Assembly (NCBI GenBank): GCA_001785175.1
Contig: MFSY01000015.1
Location: 1-12,358, forward strand
Reading direction: 5' to 3'
DNA from: Candidatus Muproteobacteria bacterium RIFCSPHIGHO2_01_FULL_65_16
GTDB taxonomy: Bacteria; Pseudomonadota; Gammaproteobacteria; Acidiferrobacterales; Sulfurifustaceae
Length of the DNA: 12,358 bases
Both the position numbers and the translations under genes were made by a program. A model generated the notes under the pieces. It was not told the origin of the DNA and did no database searches. It saw nothing but the letters and a program-made list of their open reading frames with translations. This document shows, piece by piece, positions 8,001 through 12,358 of this stretch (position 1 is its first letter; each line of letters begins with the position of its first letter).

Positions 8001-8490
8001 GTGATTCGTCGCCATGGCGCGTGAGCGCGCGCATTAACGCCCGCCAGGCGTCGGTTTCGAGATCGGCCGTGGTCTCGACGAGCTCGAAGCCGGGCGGGAC
8101 CTCGGCCTCGAGCGGGAACCGGCGCAGGACCTCCTGGCAAAAGGCATGAAACGTCATCGCCCGCAACTCGTGCTCGGCGCAGAGCAGTGTTTCGTAGAGC
8201 GACCGCGCCCTTTCGAGATCGCCGGCGCCGGGACTTACGCCGATATCCTCCAGCATCCCGGCCAGGGTGGCGTCGTCAGCCCCGGCCATGTCCAGCAGCT
8301 TTCGCACCACGCGCTCGTGGATCTCGCCCGCGGCCTTGCGCGTGAACGTGATCGCCAGTATCGAGCCCGGCGCCGCGCCGGCGAGCAGCAGGCGGACGAG
8401 GCGGCTCGTGAGCAGCCAGGTCTTGCCGGTGCCGGCGGCGGCCTGGACGACGATGTTGCGGGATGGCGCTGTCGCCAGCTTGATATCCAT
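5017..8490 (-). CDS. addA: AddA-type UvrD-family helicase-nuclease for double-strand break repair
   Basis: This is the 3'-5' SF1A helicase and nuclease subunit of a probable AddAB complex, which unwinds and resects broken DNA ends for RecA-dependent recombination. The 1157-residue product has all the expected motifs: Walker A AAAGTGKT (17-24), TRKAA of motif Ia, Walker B DEFQDT (396-401), GDEKQSIYRFR (431-441), TIHGAKGLE (791-799) and YVALTRAK (868-875). A C-terminal PD-(D/E)XK nuclease domain follows, with GVIDRL (D1087) and IDYKTH (D1100, K1102). The length is typical of AddA. The ATG start is preceded by AGGAA five bases upstream. The gene reads in the same direction as addB but starts 317 bases beyond its end, and AT-rich DNA precedes it, so it may have its own promoter. 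RecB is the related alternative; pairing with an AddB-like protein favours AddA. Confidence 0.93.
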   Translation of the reverse strand: MDIKLATAPSRNIVVQAAAGTGKTWLLTSRLVRLLLAGAAPGSILAITFTRKAAGEIHERVVRKLLDMAGADDATLAGMLEDIGVSPGAGDLERARSLYETLLCAEHELRAMTFHAFCQEVLRRFPLEAEVPPGFELVETTADLETDAWRALMRALTRHGDESPAAEMDLLLRQCGGTYNARAALQDFLHHRSDWWAYTEDAPDPAAFAATSLQKNLGLTPETDPLALLAEPRYHTELRRYNQLLGRHRIATHQERIERLTLALAPETTRDRAYTLLSEAFLTAEHKPRVLKRNKALSASVGERDLDELLQLHQSSAERLLAVREQLLRRTTLAVSRAWYVCGQRLLEHYQRLKAERNLLDFADLEWMTCRLLSRGRHAEWVQFKLDQRIDHLLVDEFQDTNPTQWRLLLPLLAEMAAGDAGRNRSVFLVGDEKQSIYRFRRADPLLFDVARGWLEENARAATMTQHISWRSSPAVIQLVNLVFDGGEDDGPVANAGDFRLRGFREHTTHRAEMWGLAEMLPLIAQAPLAPVETGGAPLRNSLERPRVIAEDERHRREGDLIAARITELIGQPIAGEHGVRPLDYGDVMILLRDRNHAHSYEAALRRAGVPYSGAGRATFLDCLEVRDLVHLLRALIAPHDNLALASALRAPIFSVPDSDLIRLAQAGGSPSWIERLTGIALADATEEPLARARRLLARWDALVDRIPVHDLVDRIYNEGDVASRYQSAAPPHLRSRIEANLKRFLELALDVDSGRYPSLMHFLSVLETMAQTDSDQAPAGDGRQRVRLLTIHGAKGLEAPVVFLADAARGAGERERGVRALIEWPVAEARPRHFHLVGKKATVDGASGEIIARLEMAAKNEEANLLYVALTRAKQVLYVSGCEPGRKQSRGWYGFMEERLRRAEAAGRLAGVRPGIRHIPAADGRGVFNTCISIEHGARPEGLPRAPSPSVAPIAVDARLTRPLAPSSSAAVIHPSAAALEDDRPDHDGVPIESLETAKRRGVVIHYMLERLAAGGERAAVLASMRREWGAALTPETLDDCWREACRVLDHPEFSGFYDAAQYREARNEVPITYLEDGRPVFGVIDRLVLRDDEIIVIDYKTHAQATAGNAARLAEGFADQMRLYGAGARRLWPRKRLRMFLLFTACLMAVELPPP

Positions 8491-8616
8491 GTGAGTTCCT
8501 GGGGTTTAGCCCGGGCGTCAAAAAAATTCTTTCAATAAAATGAAAACCACAAAATCTTTTAACTGATTGTTTCGCCGTATATATTGCGCGATGCCATTAA
8601 GAATAATTCTGATTAC
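8491..8616. promoter_or_regulatory. AT-rich divergent control region between addA and the small RNA
   Basis: This stretch separates the addA start (leftward) from the small-RNA promoter (rightward) and is strikingly AT-rich against its surroundings, especially 8521-8615. It includes a short palindrome AGAAT-A-ATTCT at 8600-8610, six bases upstream of the small-RNA -35 box, which could be an operator. A leftward addA promoter is plausible here (for example the TATATA at 8578-8583), but no pair of boxes is convincing. I found no GacA-type TGTAAG-N6-CTTACA site. Confidence 0.4.
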
Positions 8617-8644
8617 TTGATTTTCACCCGGCACCGCATATAGT
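8617..8644 (+). promoter_or_regulatory. Sigma70-type promoter of the small RNA
   Basis: TTGATT (8617-8622), a 16-base spacer and TATAGT (8639-8644) give a good promoter, predicting a start near 8650-8652. That is immediately before the first GGA hairpin at 8655. No start codon with a ribosome binding site and long frame follows, consistent with a non-coding transcript. Confidence 0.65.
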
Positions 8645-8650
8645 TCTTGA

Positions 8651-8809
8651 CTATGGCAAGGATGCCAACAGGGATGCCGGTTAAATCCTAACTACTGGCG
8701 GAACCACAGGGATGTACTGAGGTAGCAAGGAAGCGTCAACAGTAGCGGGTAGAGACCCCCACAAGGCACTACCCACAAGGCGGCCGCATAAAAACGGCCG
8801 CCTTTTTTT
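8651..8809 (+). ncRNA. Probable CsrA-sequestering small RNA (CsrB/RsmY/RsmZ type)
   Basis: A transcript of about 160 nt is bounded by a promoter and a strong terminator and carries five GGA motifs in 75 nt: CAAGGATG (GGA at 8660), CAGGGATG (8672), GCGGAAC (8700), CAGGGATG (8710) and CAAGGAAG (8729). The fourth sits in ACAGGGATGT (8706-8715), identical to the core of the CsrA SELEX consensus ACARGGAUGU. The second matches it at 9 of 10 positions and the first at 8 of 10. The first GGA lies in the loop of a perfect hairpin, GGCA-AGGA-TGCC (8655-8666), the classic presentation for CsrA. GGGTAG (8747-8752) and CTACCC (8769-8774) can pair near the 3' end. From family knowledge, such RNAs bind several CsrA/RsmA dimers and relieve repression of target mRNAs. 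It is transcribed against addB-addA. The gene boundaries are well supported; the function is inferred from the motifs. Confidence 0.72.
8779..8809 (+). terminator. Intrinsic terminator of the small RNA
   Basis: GGCGGCCG (8779-8786) pairs perfectly with CGGCCGCC (8795-8802) around an 8-base loop, followed by seven T (8803-8809). On the other strand the hairpin is not followed by a T-run, so it should work mainly rightward. Two of the seven T are part of the addB stop codon (complement of 8808-8810). Confidence 0.88.
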
Positions 8810-11723
8810 ATCCCGCGACATCGGCCGGCCACATTTCCTTGCGGCACAGGCCTTCCAGCCAACAGACAGCGCAGGTTTTGCTGTCCCCCCAGGCCGGCAT
8901 GCCGGCCCCGCGATCCAGCGCCTGTTTCAATTCGAACAGGCGTTGCAGCACGCGCGCCGCCAGTTCGCGCAGCGCCTCGCCCTCGAGCCGGATCCGGTCG
9001 TTGACCCCGCCGTCGTCGAGGATCAGGTACAGCGTCTCGGCCACGCGTTCATCCGCGAGCAGCGCGTAAAACGGGAGCTGTATTTGCTCCCCGGCGCCGA
9101 CCTGTTCCAGGTTCGGCGCGGCGCCGGTCTTGTAATCAATGATCGCATAACCGTCCGGTCCGCGATCGAGCCGATCGAGGCGGCCTTCGAGCGTGACGCG
9201 CGCGCCGTCCGCAGCGAGCGTTCGCCGTAATTTTACCTCCGTGCCATGCGGCCGCCACGTGGCGCCGCGCGCGAGTTCCCAGGCGAGCAGGGCGGGGATG
9301 TGGTCCAGCCAGCGGTAGAGCCAGCCGCGCGCGTCGAAGCTGCGTCCGAGGTCCGGCGCAAACACGGCGCGCGATATTTCCGTGAGCAGGGCTTCCGCTT
9401 CCGGGAGCGTTTGCTGGTTCAGGGGTTTGTTCCAGGGGCCGGGCAGACCCGGGATCCCGCTGCGGAATGCCTGCATTATCCGGTGCACGCGCCGGCCGAA
9501 ATCGGACTTCTCCAGCTCCTCGCGCGCGGCTTCCGCCGGCGCCAGCCCAAGGCCATCCAGGCCGTAAAACTGATAGGGACAGTCCAACAGATGTTGCAGC
9601 GAGGTCGCGCTGAACGCCGCCGGCATCAGGTCTGATGGCAGCGAAGGCGCCGGCTGCGGCTGGGGCGGGGCCGGCGCGGCGCCGCGTGCGGTAATCAGCG
9701 TCTCCCGCGCCCGCAGCAAGGCGACGAGCTCCTGGTCCTCGAGGTCATGGCCGTAGGCCAGGTGCTGGAAGGCGCGCAGCCGGTCAACCCAGGGACTGGC
9801 CGCGAGCGCCTCGCCCCGGCGTTCGCGGCTCAGGCTTACCATGACGCGGTCGGCGGACTCGAGCAGCCGGCGAAAATCATGGAACGCCTCGGCCTGGCGC
9901 CGGCGCCGATCCGCGAGTCCGAGTTGGGCGCGCACGCCGTCGTTGAAAAACGGCGGCGCGTCAATCCCCCCCGGCAGATGTTCGCGGATCGCACCCGCGA
10001 TGACGACGGCGTCGAAATGGTAGAGCCGGCTGTCCGCCGGCCCCATCAATTCCACCCCCCGGCCCTGGAGCGGCGGCCGGAAGCGGCGGCGCTCCATGTG
10101 GCGCAGCAGCCAGCGGCGGAATTCCGCCCATGGCATTTTCAGTTTTGGACCGGCGGCGTGCAGCTCGTCCAGGAGCGCCAGTATTTGTTTGCCCGCCTCG
10201 TCGTCGGCGTATGCGCTGCCGGCGCCCAGGTGTCCGAGGCTGAGCCGCAGGGCGTCGAGAAACTCCGCCGCCGTGCGCGGCGGCCCGTGGATCAGGGCCT
10301 GCAGCGGGTGCGAAATCTCCGCGAGCCGTTCGATGAGTTGCGTGAGCGTCGCGGTCATGTCCCGGCCGAAGCGCGGTTCCCATTTCCGGGCTTGTTGAAG
10401 CAGCGCGCGCCGGTATGGCGCGAGGCCAAGGACGATATTGCCGTCGGCGGCGATCTGCTCGAGCGCGGCGACGAGCGGCCGCTTGTCTGGCCGCGCCGGC
10501 TCGGGATTGACGAAGGGGGAGCGCAGCAGATCCAGCAGCGCGGCGTGCGGGAAGTTGTGTTCCAGGCATTCGAGCCAGCGCATGAGCGCCGTGGCCGCGC
10601 TGGTGGTGGACAGGGCCCAGCCACCGGCGTCCTGGAGTTGGATGTTCGCCCGTTCCAGCAGGGCGCGCACGCGCCGCGCCAGCTTGCGGTCGTTGGTGAC
10701 GATGCCGATGTCGGTCCGGCCCTGAATGAGCCAGCGCCGCACCTGCAGCTCGACGGCGCGCGCCTCGTGCTCCGCGTCGTCGGCCTCGAAAATGACCAGC
10801 CGTTCGCGCGCCGGGCTGTTCGGTTGCGCGGCCGCCTGGGCGCGCGCCCGCGTCGGCAGATCGGCCGCCGCCGGCGCGTAGGCGCGCTCGATAAAATCGC
10901 CGTATGGATTTTCGCGCCTCGGCGCGGTCATGGCGGCGCCGAGTTCCAGCAGCAGGCGCGCGACCGGGTCCTCCGGCTGGACGCCGGCGCCGTCGGCCCG
11001 GCCGTGAAACAACAACGTCACCTGCCCGCGGGCGCGCATGGCCCGGACCCACTCCAGCTCCGCGCGCGCGAAGCCGGTGAAGCCGGCGAGATAGATCCGG
11101 CTGCGCGCCGGCAGGAGTACAAGGCTGCGCGCGAGGCCGGCGACGATCATAAGCGGCCGGTCTTGCAGGTTGTGATCGTTCAGATGGCGGTGCCAGGCGT
11201 GCCACAAGGTGTGCACCAGGCGCGCCTCGTCGGTGAAGGGGGAGAGGGAGAGCGCGTCGGCGGCGATGCCGTAGCCCGCGGCCAGGCGGCGCAGGAAATC
11301 ATCCGGATCGTCGGGGAGGCGGACGTGGTTGAGATCGAGCTCCTCGAACAGCGCCAGCAGGTTCTCGACCAGCGCCCACGACCCGAAGCGGTCGCGCAGG
11401 TCGGGGAATTCGGCGAGCGCCTCCCACAGCAGCGCCTCGCGCGCGGCGTCGCTTAAGGCGGCGGCGCTTGCGTCGGCGTAACGCCTGGGCCAGGTCGCCA
11501 GCGTGCCGGCGGCCGGCGGCAGCAGGGCGGAGTGGCCGCGCCGCTGCGCGTGTTCCAGCAGCAGCCGCCGGAAGCGCGGCACCGCCCCCCAGTGCGGGAA
11601 CAGAACGGTGTGGCGGCTTAAATCCGGGAGCTCGGGCGTGTGCCGCTCGAGCAGATGGGCGGCGAGCGCGTGGAGCGGATCTTCCCCGAAGGGGACAAGC
11701 AGGATCTCCTGCTCAGCGCTCAA
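8808..11723 (-). CDS. addB: AddB-type PD-(D/E)XK nuclease subunit with Fe-S cysteines
   Basis: This is the second subunit of the AddAB helicase-nuclease. The 971-residue product has a long N-terminal region of degenerate helicase character (no Walker A seen), then a C-terminal nuclease domain with EGRLDRLD (D850) and IIDYKTG (D863, K865). Four cysteines match the Fe-S staple known from AddB: C715 ([10 protein letters not shown]) before the nuclease core, and C951, C954, C960 ([10 protein letters not shown]) at the extreme C-terminus. The reading frame begins with TTG at 11723-11721, 11 bases inside the end of fdxA, so translation is probably coupled to fdxA. No ATG or GTG precedes it in frame without leaving the family-like N-terminus, and no strong ribosome binding site is seen. 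It is shorter than firmicute AddB and close to proteobacterial relatives. The name rests on domain order and the neighbouring addA. Confidence 0.88.
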   Translation of the reverse strand: MSAEQEILLVPFGEDPLHALAAHLLERHTPELPDLSRHTVLFPHWGAVPRFRRLLLEHAQRRGHSALLPPAAGTLATWPRRYADASAAALSDAAREALLWEALAEFPDLRDRFGSWALVENLLALFEELDLNHVRLPDDPDDFLRRLAAGYGIAADALSLSPFTDEARLVHTLWHAWHRHLNDHNLQDRPLMIVAGLARSLVLLPARSRIYLAGFTGFARAELEWVRAMRARGQVTLLFHGRADGAGVQPEDPVARLLLELGAAMTAPRRENPYGDFIERAYAPAAADLPTRARAQAAAQPNSPARERLVIFEADDAEHEARAVELQVRRWLIQGRTDIGIVTNDRKLARRVRALLERANIQLQDAGGWALSTTSAATALMRWLECLEHNFPHAALLDLLRSPFVNPEPARPDKRPLVAALEQIAADGNIVLGLAPYRRALLQQARKWEPRFGRDMTATLTQLIERLAEISHPLQALIHGPPRTAAEFLDALRLSLGHLGAGSAYADDEAGKQILALLDELHAAGPKLKMPWAEFRRWLLRHMERRRFRPPLQGRGVELMGPADSRLYHFDAVVIAGAIREHLPGGIDAPPFFNDGVRAQLGLADRRRRQAEAFHDFRRLLESADRVMVSLSRERRGEALAASPWVDRLRAFQHLAYGHDLEDQELVALLRARETLITARGAAPAPPQPQPAPSLPSDLMPAAFSATSLQHLLDCPYQFYGLDGLGLAPAEAAREELEKSDFGRRVHRIMQAFRSGIPGLPGPWNKPLNQQTLPEAEALLTEISRAVFAPDLGRSFDARGWLYRWLDHIPALLAWELARGATWRPHGTEVKLRRTLAADGARVTLEGRLDRLDRGPDGYAIIDYKTGAAPNLEQVGAGEQIQLPFYALLADERVAETLYLILDDGGVNDRIRLEGEALRELAARVLQRLFELKQALDRGAGMPAWGDSKTCAVCWLEGLCRKEMWPADVAG

Positions 11724-12036
11724 GGTATTTGAGTTTGTCCGGCTTGTTGTCCCATTGCGCCGCGTCCGGCGGCGCGTCCTTCTTTTCGGTGATCACCGGC
11801 CACTTCTTGGCGAGATCCGCGTTGATGGCGGTGAATTGCTTCTGGTCCTCCGGCAGGTCGTCCTCGGCGAAGATGGCGTTCACCGGGCACTCCGGCACGC
11901 ACAGGGTGCAGTCAATGCATTCGTCCGGATCAATGGCCAGAAAATTCGGCCCCTCGTGGAAACAGTCCACGGGGCATACTTCCACGCAGTCGGTGTACTT
12001 GCAGCGGATACAGTTTTCGGTGACCACGTAGGCCAT
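11713..12036 (-). CDS. fdxA: Seven-iron ferredoxin ([3Fe-4S][4Fe-4S]), FdxA type
   Basis: This is a small soluble electron carrier with one 3Fe-4S and one 4Fe-4S cluster. The 107-residue product closely resembles Azotobacter vinelandii ferredoxin I along its whole length. By comparison with that protein, C9, C17 and C50 should bind the 3Fe-4S cluster, and C21, C40, C43 and C46 the 4Fe-4S cluster. C12 and C25 correspond to its free cysteines. The motif CxxCxxxxCxxxCP at the N-terminus and CxxCxxCxxxCP in the second half are both intact. The acidic tail ends in KLKYLER, like the LQHLER end of the Azotobacter protein. The ATG is preceded by GGAGA at a good distance. It is the first gene of the fdxA-addB unit and overlaps addB by 11 bases. 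Its redox partner cannot be told from this sequence. Confidence 0.96.
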   Translation of the reverse strand: MAYVVTENCIRCKYTDCVEVCPVDCFHEGPNFLAIDPDECIDCTLCVPECPVNAIFAEDDLPEDQKQFTAINADLAKKWPVITEKKDAPPDAAQWDNKPDKLKYLER

Positions 12037-12074
12037 CTCAATTCTCCATTCAGCAATGATTTGAAAGCGGCCAA

Positions 12075-12103
12075 ATGATACACGCGAACCGCCGGGCGTT
12101 GAA
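12075..12103 (-). promoter_or_regulatory. Candidate promoter of fdxA-addB
   Basis: On the minus strand TTCAAC (12103-12098) and TATCAT (12080-12075) are separated by 17 bases. The -10 box matches consensus at five of six positions and the -35 at three. The predicted start near 12067 gives a leader of about 30 bases containing the GGAGA ribosome binding site. Confidence 0.45.
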
Positions 12104-12120
12104 TACCCCGGGCTGGTCGA

Positions 12121-12146
12121 GCCGCCCTGCGGGCGGCGTTTGTTTT
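12121..12146 (+). terminator. Rightward terminator-like hairpin without an obvious gene
   Basis: GCCGCCC (12121-12127) pairs with GGGCGGC (12131-12137) across a three-base TGC loop and is followed by GTTTGTTTT. The form is that of a Rho-independent terminator on the plus strand, but no plus-strand gene leads into it. It may protect the fdxA promoter from incoming transcripts, end an unseen RNA, or be part of the adjacent repeat. Confidence 0.45.
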
Positions 12147-12175
12147 AATGCGGGATGCTCCCGCCCCGCACCCAG

Positions 12176-12358
12176 GGCTACTTTCTCTTGCTTGTCCAAG
12201 AGAAAGTAGCCAAAGAGAATGACACCCCGGATGGCGCGACCCAACCCTGCGCTCCTCAGGCTTTGGGGCCCGCGCTGATCTTACGAGGCATCCGGCCTCG
12301 AAGATCAGGCGCGGACATCCTGTCCGCGCCCCCTTCGGGGCGCTCTCCCAAAGCCCTG
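12176..12358. repeat. Hairpin-rich dispersed intergenic repeat, running off the right edge
   Basis: It opens with a 14-bp perfect stem, GGCTACTTTCTCTT (12176-12189) with AAGAGAAAGTAGCC (12198-12211). A nested hairpin follows at 12271-12313 (CGAGGC/GCCTCG inside CTGATCTT/AAGATCAG inside CGCG/CGCG), then GCGGACA/TGTCCGC at 12311-12327 and GCGCCCC/GGGGCGC at 12326-12343. CAGGCTTTGGG at 12257-12267 is inverted at the right edge (12348-12358) with a one-base indel, enclosing the last three hairpins. The first stem, read leftward, encodes the phrase GYFLLDKQEKV, which I recognise from many short spurious 'hypothetical proteins' in gamma- and betaproteobacteria. That points to a dispersed repeat, not a gene. 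Together with the upstream stretch 12037-12175, no coding region is supported here. Confidence 0.6.

Noticed and set aside
8651..8809. 6S RNA, tmRNA or tRNA as the identity of the RNA gene
   Set aside because: No long central-bulge hairpin typical of 6S RNA, no tRNA-like acceptor/T-arm with CCA, and no tag reading frame are seen; the GGA cluster fits a CsrA-binding RNA better.
9747..11456. 569-codon plus-strand open frame opposite addB
   Set aside because: It is antisense to the well-supported addB and has a repetitive Arg/Ala/Gly/Glu composition with no domain.
12050..12244. 64-codon minus-strand frame containing GYFLLDKQEKV upstream of fdxA
   Set aside because: It lies partly in the dispersed repeat, spans the fdxA promoter, and matches a phrase I know from spurious predictions made on intergenic repeats.

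Overview
The window looks like chromosomal DNA from a GC-rich proteobacterium. A deep-branching, possibly sulfur-oxidising gammaproteobacterium is my best guess. The reasons are an Azotobacter-type seven-iron ferredoxin, an E. coli-like phosphoenolpyruvate synthase, an AddAB rather than RecBCD repair pair, and a CsrB/RsmZ-style small RNA. The lineage is inference; no rRNA or other taxonomic marker is present.

Layout: (1) 1-292 holds the possible start of an unrecognised leftward gene at the left edge (1-77) and the leader of ppsA. (2) 293-4668 has three rightward genes: phosphoenolpyruvate synthase (ppsA), a periplasmic DsbC-like thiol-disulfide protein, and a GAF/GGDEF diguanylate cyclase with its own good sigma70-type promoter. 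(3) 4669-5016 has no gene but is full of repeats: a short CGCAAAG repeat with a hairpin, then a 169-bp MITE-like element made of four back-to-back hairpins between near-perfect terminal inverted repeats. (4) 5017-12036 reads leftward as fdxA, addB, addA. fdxA and addB overlap by 11 bases. addB and addA are separated by 317 bases. (5) 12037-12358 holds the fdxA promoter, an orphan rightward terminator-like hairpin, and a hairpin-rich dispersed repeat that runs off the right edge.

The most interesting object lies in the addB-addA gap: a probable rightward small RNA (about 8651-8809). It has a sigma70-type promoter, five GGA motifs in about 75 nt (one a 10/10 match to the core CsrA SELEX consensus, one in the loop of a perfect hairpin) and a strong intrinsic terminator. 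I read it as a CsrA-sequestering RNA of the CsrB/RsmY/RsmZ type. It is transcribed against the repair operon, and its terminator T-tract covers the addB stop codon.

Together, AddA and AddB should form an ATP-dependent helicase-nuclease that processes double-strand breaks. AddB keeps the four cysteines of the Fe-S staple. PpsA serves gluconeogenesis, the DsbC-like protein acts in the periplasm, and the cyclase makes c-di-GMP. Gluconeogenesis and c-di-GMP synthesis are processes that Csr systems control in E. coli, but no direct link is visible in this sequence.
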